Counted from the first letter of the stretch, positions 15,690 to 24,016 are shown. The stretch is 64,000 nt of DNA from Luteipulveratus flavus (GCF_029080175.1 NZ_JARFJC010000020.1), one strand, 5' to 3'. Translations and numbers: made by a program. The notes: generated by a model from the sequence alone, not told the origin.

Positions 15690-16955
15690 ATGGCCGACGA
15701 CGACTCAGCGGGCCCGACGGGTCGCGAGGTGCGGCGTACGGTGCCGCTCGGCCGCCCGGGAGTCCTCACCTTCCGTACGGTGCCGCAGGCGCGGTGCGAG
15801 CTGCGCCGGGCCGGCGAGGGCGGGCGCGCGTTGCAGGGCTTCTCCGACGACGAGGGTGTCGTGTCGTTCGTCGTGCACGGCGAGCAGCGGTTCGCGCCGA
15901 CCGAGCTCACGGTCACGTGCACCGGCGCGGACGGCACGGAGGTCGTGCCGGTGGTGCTGCAGTGCGACGACGTCGAGCGTTCCGACATGCCCGAGCTGGT
16001 CGGGCCCGAGCGGCACCGCTGGGAGAACGTCGATCACGACGGTCGCCGCCGCCGGGCCGAGCTCGACCCCCACTCCATGAGCGCCGAGCGGCTGCGCGAG
16101 CTGGGCTACCCGCCGAAACCCGACCCTGACAGCGAACCCGACCAGTTCGCCGTGTGGACGATGATGGCCGACCTGCCGTACCTGCCTCGCCCGGACGACG
16201 GCATCGAGTTCGACCGGCGCGGCGCCCCACCGCAGCTCAAGACGCGCATCGATCCGGGCGCAGGACCGCTCGCGCGCAAGATCGTCGGCGCGTTCAGCCG
16301 CCCGAGCGCTACGAGTCCCAACTGGAGCGGCGCGATGATGCGGCACGGAGCCGGCACGTACGACTCCGTGCTCGGCTTCTGGGACGTGCCGCAGGTGTCG
16401 TCCGACCGCCAGGAGCTGACGGCGACCTGCGTGTGGGTCGGCCTGGACGGTTACGACTCGAACGACGTCGTGCAGGCCGGCACCTGGGCGGAGATCTTCC
16501 CGCTGCTGGGCGGGCACATCGACAGCCACTTCAGCTGGCACGAGTGGTTCCCCGACCCGGCCCGCGCGGTCAGCATGCGCACCCTGCCGGGCGACCGGTT
16601 CTTCGCGACCGTGTGGATGACCGGCGGCACGGCGAACTACCTGGTCGTCAATCGGGAGACGGGAGAGTCCTCCCGAGGCACCGACTCGCTGCCGTCCGGC
16701 GCGATGTTCGTCGGCAACAACGCCGAGTGGGTCGTGGAACGGCCGTCCATCGACACCTCGACGCAGCTGCCGATGGCGTGGTTCACGCCGGTGCCGTTCG
16801 AGATGATGTGGGCGACCGGGCCACGGTTCAGCGGCTCGCGGCCGACGGCGTCGATGCCGTCCACCGACGTGATCATGTACGACGGCCAGCTGCTCGCGTA
16901 CCCCGTCATGCGAGGGGTCGACGCGATGACGGTCCACTGCCGCCTGGCGCGCTGA
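15690..16955 (+). CDS. Peptidase G1 (eqolisin) family protein
   Basis: The C-terminal half (about 210-421) has the glutamic-peptidase pattern: NWSGAMM (211-217), VWVGLDGYDSNDVVQAGT with the catalytic glutamine Q262, and NNAEWVVERP with the catalytic glutamate E346. The first 200 residues are an extra, charged, beta-rich region of unknown role. No signal peptide is visible, which is unusual because characterised eqolisins are secreted and work at acid pH. The start at 15690 has GAGGAG nine bases upstream; an ATG at 15681 is too close to it. It stands alone between a lipoprotein gene and a convergent reductase gene. Confidence 0.8.
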   Translation: MADDDSAGPTGREVRRTVPLGRPGVLTFRTVPQARCELRRAGEGGRALQGFSDDEGVVSFVVHGEQRFAPTELTVTCTGADGTEVVPVVLQCDDVERSDMPELVGPERHRWENVDHDGRRRRAELDPHSMSAERLRELGYPPKPDPDSEPDQFAVWTMMADLPYLPRPDDGIEFDRRGAPPQLKTRIDPGAGPLARKIVGAFSRPSATSPNWSGAMMRHGAGTYDSVLGFWDVPQVSSDRQELTATCVWVGLDGYDSNDVVQAGTWAEIFPLLGGHIDSHFSWHEWFPDPARAVSMRTLPGDRFFATVWMTGGTANYLVVNRETGESSRGTDSLPSGAMFVGNNAEWVVERPSIDTSTQLPMAWFTPVPFEMMWATGPRFSGSRPTASMPSTDVIMYDGQLLAYPVMRGVDAMTVHCRLAR

Positions 16956-16964
16956 GCGACCGGT

Positions 16965-17606
16965 CTACTCGCGCTTGCGGTTCCAGAGGTGGTGGATCTG
17001 ACCGCTGGCCGACGTGACCTGCTCGATGTCGAACCGCTCCTGCAGCCCCTGGAGGCCGTCCCACAGCGAGACGCCCTTGCCGAGGACGACCGGCACCGTC
17101 ACCAGGTGCATGAAGTCGACCAGGTCTGCCTGCAGGAACTGGCGGACCGAGCTCGGGCCGCCACCGAGGCGTACGTCCTGGCCGTCGGCGGCCTCCTTCG
17201 CCTGGGCCAGCACCTCCTCCGCCGGGCCGTCGACGAAGTGGAACGAGGTGCCGTTGTCGAAGTGGATCGGCGCGCGGGCATGGTGCGTCATGACGAAAAC
17301 CGGTGTGCGGAAGGGAGGTTCGTCACCCCACCAGCCGCGCCAGTCGTCGTCACCCCAATCGCCGCTCTGCGGTCCGAACTTGCGCCGGCCCATGATCTCG
17401 GCGCCGATCCCCTGAGCCCACAGAGACGTCAGCGCCCGGTCGACGGTGATCGGGGCGTCGGCGTGCTGGACGCCGTGGATCACGCGGCCGTCGAACCGGG
17501 CGAACAGCTGCCCGGCGGCACCAATGGGCTCCTCCAGAGTGACGTGCTCGCCGGCGGCGAATCCGTCGAGGGAGATGTTCAGGTTGTGCACTCGGATGCG
17601 GGACAC
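16965..17606 (-). CDS. Dihydrofolate reductase family protein (RibD C-terminal-like)
   Basis: A 213-residue NADPH-type reductase-fold protein beginning MSRIRVHNLNISLDGFAAG, the signature of the DHFR/RibD-C family, with GAEIMGRRKFG, VFVMTHHAR, and VRLGGGPSSVRQFLQADLVD further on. Many actinomycete paralogues exist and their substrates are mostly unknown, so a folate role should not be assumed. The GTG start follows AGGAGA. The gene is upstream of nothing obvious in its direction and ends nine bases from the convergent eqolisin gene. Confidence 0.85.
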   Translation of the reverse strand: MSRIRVHNLNISLDGFAAGEHVTLEEPIGAAGQLFARFDGRVIHGVQHADAPITVDRALTSLWAQGIGAEIMGRRKFGPQSGDWGDDDWRGWWGDEPPFRTPVFVMTHHARAPIHFDNGTSFHFVDGPAEEVLAQAKEAADGQDVRLGGGPSSVRQFLQADLVDFMHLVTVPVVLGKGVSLWDGLQGLQERFDIEQVTSASGQIHHLWNRKRE

Positions 17607-17647
17607 CGGCGGGCTCTCCTGTCGTTGGCGCTGATGGGGGTGTGGCG

Positions 17648-17980
17648 TCAGGCTCCGGTGATCACGACGCGGTTGCCGTCCGGATCGGTGAGCTGCAGGA
17701 CCCGGGCGCCGCCGCCGGGCTGCGGGCCGTCGTGGTCGACGCCGGCAGCGGCCAGGCGCGTGGCCACGGCGTCGAGGTCGGTCTCGACGAGCACGATCGA
17801 GGAACGTCCGGCGCGATCGGCCTCCGCCCACACCTGCACCCCGAATCCGTCCCCGAGATGCCACTCCAGCAGCCCGTCCATCGGACGGGAGTCGGGCTCG
17901 CGATCGAACAGCCGGGTGTACCACTCCTCCGCGCGGGCCAGGTCCGTGACGGTGCTCTGGCCGAGTACGCCGTTGATCAT
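17648..17980 (-). CDS. VOC (glyoxalase/bleomycin-resistance fold) protein
   Basis: A 110-residue protein with paired beta-alpha-beta-beta-beta modules: start MINGVLGQSTVTDLARAEEWY, then FGVQVWAE and a final LTDPDGNRVVITG. It lies 42 bases upstream of the reductase gene on the same strand, so both may share a transcript. AGGAGG precedes the ATG. Family members bind small ligands or metals; the substrate cannot be predicted. Confidence 0.82.
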   Translation of the reverse strand: MINGVLGQSTVTDLARAEEWYTRLFDREPDSRPMDGLLEWHLGDGFGVQVWAEADRAGRSSIVLVETDLDAVATRLAAAGVDHDGPQPGGGARVLQLTDPDGNRVVITGA

Positions 17981-18150
17981 CGCTTCCTCCTGCGCTGGTC
18001 GTGGTGTGCACCTCCGACTCAAGCACGGCCCACTGACGGTCGGCAGCAGATGGGCCGAAGCCGCGACCTGTCGTTGGTGCAGAAGGAGCGCGCGCTCTGA
18101 CGCCCGTTCCTTCTGCACGAACGACCCGTCGACGCGGACGCGGCCGCAGC

Positions 18151-18816
18151 TCAGCCGTCGAGGCCGGTCATCCGCAAGGTGATGTTGATGCGACCCTCGG
18201 TCAGGCCGCAGCCGTCCGGCGCGGTGCCGGGGCGGATCTTCGTCACGCCGTGGTACGCCAGCCGCGCCGGGCCGCCGAAGACGAACAGGTCGCCCGACGT
18301 GAGCGCGACGTCCTCGTACGGCTTGTTGCGGTGGGTCGTGTTGCCGAAGCGGAACGTGCAGGTGTCACCGATCGACAGCGACACGACCGGCGCTCGCGAC
18401 ACCTCGTCCTTGTCCTGGTGCATGCCCATCCGCGCGGTGGCGTCGTAGTAGTTCACCAGTGCGGTGTCCGGCGTGTAGTCCTCGGCCGCGTCGAAGCCGG
18501 CGGCCTCGACCGCGCGACGACCGAGGCGCACCATCCAGTCCGGGATGTCGAGGACGCGGTTCCCGTTCACGTCGACCGCCTCCCGGCTGTACGCGTACGG
18601 ACGCCAGTGCCAGCCGAGGCAGACCGTCTGCACGCTCATCTCGTGGCCGCGGACCACCGCGTGGCGCAACGGAACCGGGCCCTCCGCCCACTCGCGGAAC
18701 CGCGAGACGAGCCACGCCTGCTGCTCCAGGGTGAGCCACCCCGGCACCCAGACCGCGCCCGGCGTGAGCTCGCGCGTCTGGCGCGGCGCCAGGTCGTCGC
18801 CGAACAGGGTGCTCAC
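18151..18816 (-). CDS. alkB: AlkB-type 2-oxoglutarate/Fe(II) dioxygenase (alkylated DNA repair)
   Basis: A 221-residue protein with the AlkB pattern: iron ligands H133 and D135 in GMHQDKDE, H189 in LAYHGVTKI, and the 2-oxoglutarate arginines R209 and R215 in EGRINITLR. VNYYDATARM before the iron motif is also typical. It removes methyl groups from N1-methyladenine and N3-methylcytosine by oxidation. The GTG start overlaps the stop of the upstream Ada-like gene by 4 bases, so translation is coupled. It is the last gene of a three-gene DNA-alkylation operon. Confidence 0.9.
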   Translation of the reverse strand: MSTLFGDDLAPRQTRELTPGAVWVPGWLTLEQQAWLVSRFREWAEGPVPLRHAVVRGHEMSVQTVCLGWHWRPYAYSREAVDVNGNRVLDIPDWMVRLGRRAVEAAGFDAAEDYTPDTALVNYYDATARMGMHQDKDEVSRAPVVSLSIGDTCTFRFGNTTHRNKPYEDVALTSGDLFVFGGPARLAYHGVTKIRPGTAPDGCGLTEGRINITLRMTGLDG

Positions 18817-19067
18817 CGGTGCTCGGCCTTCCAGGCGGCGTACTCGGCCGGCAGGCACACCGCGCACGGCCGGTAGCCCGCCGCGACCGCAGTCGCCTCG
18901 TCGGCGAAGAACACCCGCTCACCGACGTACCCGCCCTTCGCGATCGCCCGCAGCGCGGACGGGCAGTCCAGGCGCCCGTACAGCTTCGATCGTCGGTACC
19001 CGCCCAGCCGGCCGGCCGTCGCGGACTCGTACGGCCGGCCGTCGGCGCCGATGAGGGTGTAGCTCAT
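18813..19067 (-). CDS. Stand-alone Ada-type metal-binding domain protein
   Basis: An 84-residue protein matching only the N-terminal zinc/phosphotriester domain of Ada: KLYGRLDCPSALRAI, then VFFADEATAVAAGYRPCAVC. Cysteines C35, C68 and C71 correspond to Ada C38, C69 and C72; the fourth zinc ligand (Ada C42) is missing (L39 here). There is no AraC-type DNA-binding domain and no methyltransferase domain. It could repair methylphosphotriesters or sense them. It sits between two oxygenase genes and overlaps both neighbours by 4 bases. Confidence 0.82.
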   Translation of the reverse strand: MSYTLIGADGRPYESATAGRLGGYRRSKLYGRLDCPSALRAIAKGGYVGERVFFADEATAVAAGYRPCAVCLPAEYAAWKAEHR

Positions 19068-19786
19068 GCCGCGTCGTGGAAGACGAGCGCGAGCGTGAAG
19101 CGCTCGCCCGATCGGATCGCGGAGACGCCGTGCCGTACGGGTGCCGCCGACCAGCCGCGCGACGAGCGCACCGGCCGGTCACGCGTGGTGAACACGTAGC
19201 CGTGGCCCTGGGGGAGCAGGTACGCCGACCCGCGCGACTGCGCTCGCGGCCGTTGCTCCAGCAGCAGGAACTCGCCGCCGGTGTGGTCGACGCCGGGTTC
19301 GCTGAGGTTGATCACGACCTGCAGGGGGAAGACGAGGTCGCCGTAGAGGTCGCGGTGCAGGGCGTTCCAGTCCTTCTCGCCGTACTTCAGCAAGATCGCC
19401 GTGGACTTCGTCTGTCCAGCGGCGTGGCACATCTCCAGCCAGTCGTCCAGGGTGTCCGGCCAGGGCGTCTCCCGACCGAGCCGGCTCCACCAGTCGCGCG
19501 CGACCGGCAGCAGCCGCGGGTAGAGCGCCTGCTTGAGCGCCTCGATCGGCTCCGGGTACGGCGTCGCGAGGTAGCGGTACTGCCCCTCGCCGAACCGGTG
19601 ACGGCCCATGTCCACGGTCGTGCGGAACGCGTCGTCGCGCTCGTACAGGTCGCGGATCTCCTTCGCCTCGGCCGCGGTGAGCAGCTGCGGCAGCAGAGCG
19701 CCGCCGTACTCGTCCAGCTCGCCGCCGACGGCGTCCCAGTCACCTGCGGCGATCCGGTCGGCGTACACGTCGGTCGTGGTGGTCAT
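19064..19786 (-). CDS. 2OG-Fe(II) oxygenase
   Basis: A 240-residue protein of the 2-oxoglutarate/iron oxygenase superfamily, distinct from AlkB: ALHRDLYGDLVFPLQV carries the H-x-D pair, HTGGEFLLLEQ the core strand, and RHGVSAIRSGERFTLALVF the second histidine and the 2-oxoglutarate arginine. It begins MTTTTDVYADRIAAGDW. Its operon partners (Ada-like domain, AlkB) suggest repair of alkylated nucleic acid, but the substrate is unknown. It is the first gene of the operon and overlaps the Ada-like gene by 4 bases. Confidence 0.85.
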   Translation of the reverse strand: MTTTTDVYADRIAAGDWDAVGGELDEYGGALLPQLLTAAEAKEIRDLYERDDAFRTTVDMGRHRFGEGQYRYLATPYPEPIEALKQALYPRLLPVARDWWSRLGRETPWPDTLDDWLEMCHAAGQTKSTAILLKYGEKDWNALHRDLYGDLVFPLQVVINLSEPGVDHTGGEFLLLEQRPRAQSRGSAYLLPQGHGYVFTTRDRPVRSSRGWSAAPVRHGVSAIRSGERFTLALVFHDAA

Positions 19787-19845
19787 ACCGACTGCTCCCT
19801 TCGTGGGCTTGAGGTGAAGTGGGCTTCAGGTGTGAGGCTCGCGTC

Positions 19846-20250
19846 ATGGACTCCACTCGTGCCGACCTCGACCGCATCCGGGCCGTCGTGGCGACCGTCG
19901 AACGCACCCAGCGGGCCGAGCTGGTCGACGAGTTCGTCGACCTCTTCACCGCCGACGCGATCTGGACCACCGCGACCGGTGTCCGCCTGATCGGCCGCGA
20001 CGCCATCGCCGAGTTCACCGGGCGAGTGCTGCCCGGGGCGATGACCGACCTGCAGGGGACGACGTACGAGGTCACGCACGTGGCGTTCCTGCGACCGGAC
20101 ATCGCCGCGGTGCAGGTCCGGCAGACCTACGCCGACGCCGACGGCGCACCGGTGGCCGACGCCGTGGGCGCGCCGCTCTACGTCATGGTCAAGGACGACG
20201 AGCGGTGGCTCCTCGCGGCGTGCCAGAACACGCCGGTCGCCGAGCCGTGA
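19846..20250 (+). CDS. SnoaL/SgcJ-type (NTF2-like) small protein
   Basis: A 134-residue protein with the NTF2-like cone fold pattern: helical N-terminus DLDRIRAVVATVERTQRAE, FTADAIWTTATGVRLIGRD, and a C-terminal sheet ending DERWLLAACQNTPV. Members of this SgcJ/EcaC group are stress-related or bind small ligands; no catalytic residues can be assigned. It is divergent from the alkylation operon with only 59 bases between, so the two promoters probably overlap. Confidence 0.78.
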   Translation: MDSTRADLDRIRAVVATVERTQRAELVDEFVDLFTADAIWTTATGVRLIGRDAIAEFTGRVLPGAMTDLQGTTYEVTHVAFLRPDIAAVQVRQTYADADGAPVADAVGAPLYVMVKDDERWLLAACQNTPVAEP

Positions 20251-20291
20251 CGCGCTCGCCGGCGCCTGACCGCGCCGGCGGGCGTGCGAGG

Positions 20292-20882
20292 TCACGCCGC
20301 CTCCAGGGTCAGCAGCGCGGACTTCGCGTCGGCGCCCCCGACGTACCCACCCAGTGAGCCGTCGGACCGCAGCACCCGGTGGCACGGGACGACGACCGGC
20401 AGCGGGTTCGTCGCGCAGGCGGTGCCCACCGCGCGGACGGCCTTGGGGTTGCCGACCAGCGCGGCCACCTGACCGTAGGAGAGCGTGTGGCCGTACTCGA
20501 TCGACGGCAGCGCCGCCTGCACGGTCTGCCGGAAGCCGGAAGAGAGTCGGTGGTCCAGCGGCAGGTCGAACGTGTGCCGCGTCCCGGCGAAGTACTCCTC
20601 CAGCTGGCGGGCGGCGGCGTCGAGCCGCTGCGGTGCCCGCAGGACACGCGGGCTGATCCGGTCGGCCAGCGCCCGGACGACGTCGTCGAAGCCCTCCCGC
20701 TCGTACGCCACCCGCACCAGGCCCTCCGGCGTGGCGGCGAGCAGCAGCGGGCCGACCGGGCTGTCGACCGTCCGGTACGCGACGTCGAGGATGCCGGCGG
20801 TGTCGGCGTCCCGCTCGAGGCGGGCGTGCAGGCGGGCGAGGGTCGCCTCGTCGACGGGGAAGAGGTCGTTGTCGGTGCTCAT
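20292..20882 (-). CDS. ogt: Methylated-DNA-protein cysteine methyltransferase (Ogt/MGMT)
   Basis: A 196-residue suicide enzyme that transfers the methyl group of O6-methylguanine to C167 in the motif VVPCHRVLRSDGSLGGY. The helix-turn-helix segment YGHTLSYGQVAALVGNPKAVRAVG binds DNA. Residues 1-85 form the poorly conserved N-terminal domain. It overlaps the stop codon of the sigma-factor gene by 4 bases, and AGGAAGGAG lies upstream. A sigma factor coupled to this enzyme suggests control distinct from the classical Ada activator. Confidence 0.93.
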   Translation of the reverse strand: MSTDNDLFPVDEATLARLHARLERDADTAGILDVAYRTVDSPVGPLLLAATPEGLVRVAYEREGFDDVVRALADRISPRVLRAPQRLDAAARQLEEYFAGTRHTFDLPLDHRLSSGFRQTVQAALPSIEYGHTLSYGQVAALVGNPKAVRAVGTACATNPLPVVVPCHRVLRSDGSLGGYVGGADAKSALLTLEAA

Positions 20883-21385
20883 CGGGATGCTCCTTCCTGG
20901 GCATCGGCCGCGGCGAACGCTCGCCGCAGGCTTCGTACGCCGTCGGCGGCGGCACGTCGTACCGCGTCGGGTCGGCCACCGATCAGCTCGGCGGTCTCGG
21001 TGTGGGGCAGGCCGCCGAGGTAGTGGTAGGCGACGGCGAGCCGTTGTCGTTCGGGCAGCGCGGCGACCGCGCGCCAGAGGTCGATGTCGTGACCGTCGGA
21101 CGTGCCGAGGGTCGAGGGTCGGTCGGGTACGTCGTCGGTCGGCACCGCGTGGCGTGCCCGGGCGCGGGTCACGTCGATCGCCTTGCGCCGGGCCACCCGG
21201 ACCAGCCAGGCCTCGACGTTGGTGTCGGGCTCCAGGTCCGGCCAGGCGGCCAGCGCGGCGACGAACGTCTCCGACCAGGCGTCCTCGGCGTCCGCTCCGG
21301 GGCCGAGGACCGCGCGGCACACCCGCAGCACGGTGGCACCGTGCTGCGTGACGGCCTGCTCGAACGGGATCGTCGTGTTCATCAC
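20879..21385 (-). CDS. RNA polymerase sigma factor (ECF-like, sigma-70 family)
   Basis: A 168-residue protein with sigma region 2 (DAEDAWSETFVAALAAWPDL, then EAWLVRVARRKAIDVTRAR) and region 4 (ALPERQRLAVAYHYLGGLPHTETAELIGG). It lacks region 3, as in ECF factors. No anti-sigma factor or zinc-finger partner is encoded nearby. The only co-transcribed gene is the methyltransferase, overlapping by 4 bases. It may direct transcription of the adjoining alkylation-repair genes, although it might also serve as a degenerate co-regulator. Confidence 0.85.
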   Translation of the reverse strand: MMNTTIPFEQAVTQHGATVLRVCRAVLGPGADAEDAWSETFVAALAAWPDLEPDTNVEAWLVRVARRKAIDVTRARARHAVPTDDVPDRPSTLGTSDGHDIDLWRAVAALPERQRLAVAYHYLGGLPHTETAELIGGRPDAVRRAAADGVRSLRRAFAAADAQEGASR

Positions 21386-21496
21386 CTGGTAGTCGTGTCG
21401 GCGCCCCCGGATGTGAGGTCGGCTGTCGCACTCAGCTCACGATGACACGGACACGACGCCGCCGGCCTCGCACTGCGCCCGTGCTCTACTCGTTCC

Positions 21497-21817
21497 GTGG
21501 AGCTCGACATGGGACGCGTGGTGGCGACGGAGCCGAGGTTGGCGGCGTTCGTCCGGCACCATCGGTTGACCCGGATTCCGCGCAGGCCGGCCGTCGCTCA
21601 GCTGCTGTACGGCGCACTGGCGGCGCAGCTCCCGGCGGGCGTGCCGATGTCCGAGACGACGGTCAACAACTATCTGCGTGCAGTCCACGACGACGTGGCG
21701 ACGCTCCGGCGTGCCCTCGTCGACCACAGCCACCTCCATCGATCCGCCGACGGTCGGTGCTACGTCCGACCAGCCGACCCGTCCGGCGCCGAGCCGATCC
21801 AGCCCGTCCGGCGCTGA
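21497..21817 (+). CDS. DUF2087 domain protein
   Basis: A 106-residue basic protein with the DUF2087 pattern: a start resembling RLTRIPRRPAVAQLLYGAL, the segment MSETTVNNYLRAVHDDVATL, then RRALVDHSHLHRSADGRCY. The fold is winged-helix-like, and members often accompany regulators, so a DNA-binding role is possible. The GTG at 21497 is used; an ATG at 21509 is an alternative. It diverges from the sigma-factor gene. Confidence 0.75.
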   Translation: MELDMGRVVATEPRLAAFVRHHRLTRIPRRPAVAQLLYGALAAQLPAGVPMSETTVNNYLRAVHDDVATLRRALVDHSHLHRSADGRCYVRPADPSGAEPIQPVRR

Positions 21818-21822
21818 CGACC

Positions 21823-22356
21823 GTGGCTCGTTTGTTGAGCGCGGACGACGCCGAGCGGTTGCGGTCGCTGCCGCTCACGTACGAGCCCAGCGCCGACGAG
21901 GTGCCGGATCTGCCTGGCCGACACACCTTCCGGCGTACCTGTCAGCTGCGCAGCGACGATCTCTCGGCGGCCGCCGATGCTCTGATGGCGTGGCGCGTGC
22001 ACGAAGCAGCCGGGCTCGGGGTCGAGGCCTCCACGCCTGCGGTCGCGAAGGACACCGTCATCCGGCTCACGCTGGGCGTCCGGCCGTTGCTGGTACGGGC
22101 GCCGTGCCGGGTCGTACGGGTCATTGAGGACGTCGGCCGGGTCGGTTTCGCGTACGGCACGCTCGATGGTCATCCGGAGTCCGGGGAGGAGCTCTTCCTG
22201 CTGGAGCGGACCCCGGAGGGCGTGTCCTTCACGGTCGCGGCCTCGTCGCGGCCGGCCACGATGCTCGCCCGCGCCGGCGGGCCGCTGACGACTGGTCTTC
22301 AGCGGCTGGTCACGGCTCGCTACCTTCGCGCGCTCGACCGCATCATGACTCAGTAG
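21823..22356 (+). CDS. DUF1990 family protein
   Basis: A 177-residue protein with the DUF1990 features: SADDAERLRSLPLTYEP, LMAWRVHEAAGLGVEA, VIEDVGRVGFAYGTLDGHPESGEE with the family's GFAYGTL motif, and FTVAASSRPATMLAR. The family is START/SRPBCC-like and of unknown function. The GTG start lies five bases after the stop of the upstream DUF2087 gene, so they likely form an operon. Confidence 0.8.
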   Translation: MARLLSADDAERLRSLPLTYEPSADEVPDLPGRHTFRRTCQLRSDDLSAAADALMAWRVHEAAGLGVEASTPAVAKDTVIRLTLGVRPLLVRAPCRVVRVIEDVGRVGFAYGTLDGHPESGEELFLLERTPEGVSFTVAASSRPATMLARAGGPLTTGLQRLVTARYLRALDRIMTQ

Positions 22357-22488
22357 CCAGTGCGCGCACCGAGGCGTGCGGCGCCAGAGGGGGCGCGGTC
22401 GGGCCGGGTCGAGGAAGAAGGCGATCGCCGCCTCGACGTCGCGTACGGCGATGCCGACGATCACCGGGTGGATGGGTATGCGCTGCCG

Positions 22489-23025
22489 CTACCGAGCCGC
22501 CGCTGCACCAGGCGGTTCCGGGCGGCTCGTGGCGACGTCGTCGCCGGCCTCCCGGACCACAGCGGGAAAGACGTCTCCTGAGTACGCCGACAGGTCCAGC
22601 CAGAGGTACTGGTAGGTCCGGCTGGCGAACACCCATCCCTCGCCCGCCCGGCGGAGGCGGTCGAACCACACGCCGTTGTTGCGGTAGTAGGAGTCGCTGC
22701 CTCCGCGTGCCGCCTCGTGACAGATGGAGCGAGCCGTCGCCTCGTCTCCGTCGATCCGGATCGGACCCTGCACCGCGAACTGGATGAAGTAGTCCCGCTC
22801 CTCACGCAGCGTCCGGTAGAGCGCGACGATCTCGTCGAGTCCGCTCGCTCGCCGTTCGAAGGGCTGGGACTTCGTACCTCCGATCACCCACTCGGCGTCC
22901 TGCGCCCACACCGCGCGGAAGGCGTCGTAGTCGGCGTGCACGGCCGCATCCGCGAATCTCGCCGTCACGTCTCGGATGGCCGCCTCGTCGAGCAGCCGCC
23001 GGATCAAGCTGTCCGTCACCGTCAT
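22489..23025 (-). CDS. SnoaL-like (NTF2 fold) protein
   Basis: A 178-residue protein starting MTVTDSLIRRLLDEAAIRDV with the SnoaL_4 pattern: AIRDVTARFADAAVHADYDAF, WVIGGTKSQPF, and GVWFDRLRRAGEGWVFASRTYQYLWLD. The C-terminal 30 residues are proline/alanine-rich and disordered. Related proteins include polyketide cyclases and aromatic dioxygenase small subunits, and no activity can be fixed. It diverges from the MmyB-type regulator, a frequent arrangement for a regulator and its target. Confidence 0.8.
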   Translation of the reverse strand: MTVTDSLIRRLLDEAAIRDVTARFADAAVHADYDAFRAVWAQDAEWVIGGTKSQPFERRASGLDEIVALYRTLREERDYFIQFAVQGPIRIDGDEATARSICHEAARGGSDSYYRNNGVWFDRLRRAGEGWVFASRTYQYLWLDLSAYSGDVFPAVVREAGDDVATSRPEPPGAAAAR

Positions 23026-23158
23026 GATGTCTCCTGACCTGACGCGATGTGCGTCGTGATGCCAGCGTCGGCCGCGTCGGCTCGCGGCACCAGAGACGGG
23101 ACGACGGTAGGACCAGGAGTACTACGAAGCCGCGGTCCGTCGGAGCCACAATGAGAGC

Positions 23159-24016
23159 GTGAGCGTCCCCGAGGCGGGACTCGGTCCGACCGTGCGCGCG
23201 TGGCGGGACCGGCTGTCGCCGGCTGCTGCAGGCCTGCCGTACCGGCGTACGCGTCGCGCCGCGGGTCTGCGCCGCGAAGACCTCGCGCAGCTCGCCGGGA
23301 TCTCGGTGGACTACGTGGTGCGCCTGGAGCAGGGCCGAGCCGCCAACCCGTCGGGTCAGGTCGTCGCGTCGCTCGCGCGTGCGTTGCAGCTCACCGAGAC
23401 CGAGCGCGACCACCTGTACCGCCTGGCCGGGCTGGACCCGCCTGCCGACGCGGAGATCTCCGACCACATCCCGCCGGGCACGCAGCGGGTCCTGAACCGA
23501 CTCCACGACGCCGCGGTCGCCGTGTTCGCCGCCGACTGGCAGCTGATCTGGTGGAACGCGGCATGGGCGGCCCTCCTGGGCGACCCGGGCGTGGTCCCGC
23601 CGGCCGAACGCAACTTCGCCCGGGACACCTTCTCAGTCGAGCAACGCGGCACAGCGCTCGCCCAGTGGCCGGTCGAGTCGGTCGATGCGCGCAGCGTGGC
23701 AGCGGCCGTCGTCTCGGATCTGCGGCGCGCCTCGGGCCGCTTCGGCAACAGCACGCGGCTCTCGCGCCTGGTCCACGACCTGCTCGCCAATCCGACCTTC
23801 GCGCAGCTGTGGGCCGCCGGATCGGTCGGCGCGCACCGGGAGGACCACAAGACCGTGCATCACCCAGCCGTGGGCGCCGTTTCGGTGGACTGCGACGTCC
23901 TGACCGACGACGCCGAGCGCAAAGTCGTCATCCTGACCACCGCGCCGGGCTCGGAGGACGAGACCAAGCTCCAGCTGGCGCTCGTGTCCGGCGTGCGAGC
24001 GCCGACGTCCGGATGA
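23159..24016 (+). CDS. XRE-family regulator with MmyB-like ligand-binding domain
   Basis: A 285-residue transcription factor. Residues about 20-85 form a helix-turn-helix (RRAAGLRREDLAQLAGISVD, YVVRLEQGRAANPS). Residues about 105-275 form the MmyB-like PAS-type domain, with AVFAADWQLIWWNAAWAALLGDP and a terminal VILTTAPGSEDETKLQLAL. Such regulators usually repress or activate a divergently encoded oxidoreductase or small enzyme; here the divergent gene is the SnoaL-like one. The intergenic 133 bases would hold the operator. GTG start. Confidence 0.88.
   Translation: MSVPEAGLGPTVRAWRDRLSPAAAGLPYRRTRRAAGLRREDLAQLAGISVDYVVRLEQGRAANPSGQVVASLARALQLTETERDHLYRLAGLDPPADAEISDHIPPGTQRVLNRLHDAAVAVFAADWQLIWWNAAWAALLGDPGVVPPAERNFARDTFSVEQRGTALAQWPVESVDARSVAAAVVSDLRRASGRFGNSTRLSRLVHDLLANPTFAQLWAAGSVGAHREDHKTVHHPAVGAVSVDCDVLTDDAERKVVILTTAPGSEDETKLQLALVSGVRAPTSG

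Noticed and set aside
22357..22488. Remnant of a gene on the minus strand (translation with VGIAVRDVEAAIAFFLDP)
   Set aside because: The segment is short, has no supported start, and continues only into an antisense frame of the DUF1990 gene. It might be a fragment, but there is not enough to call it.
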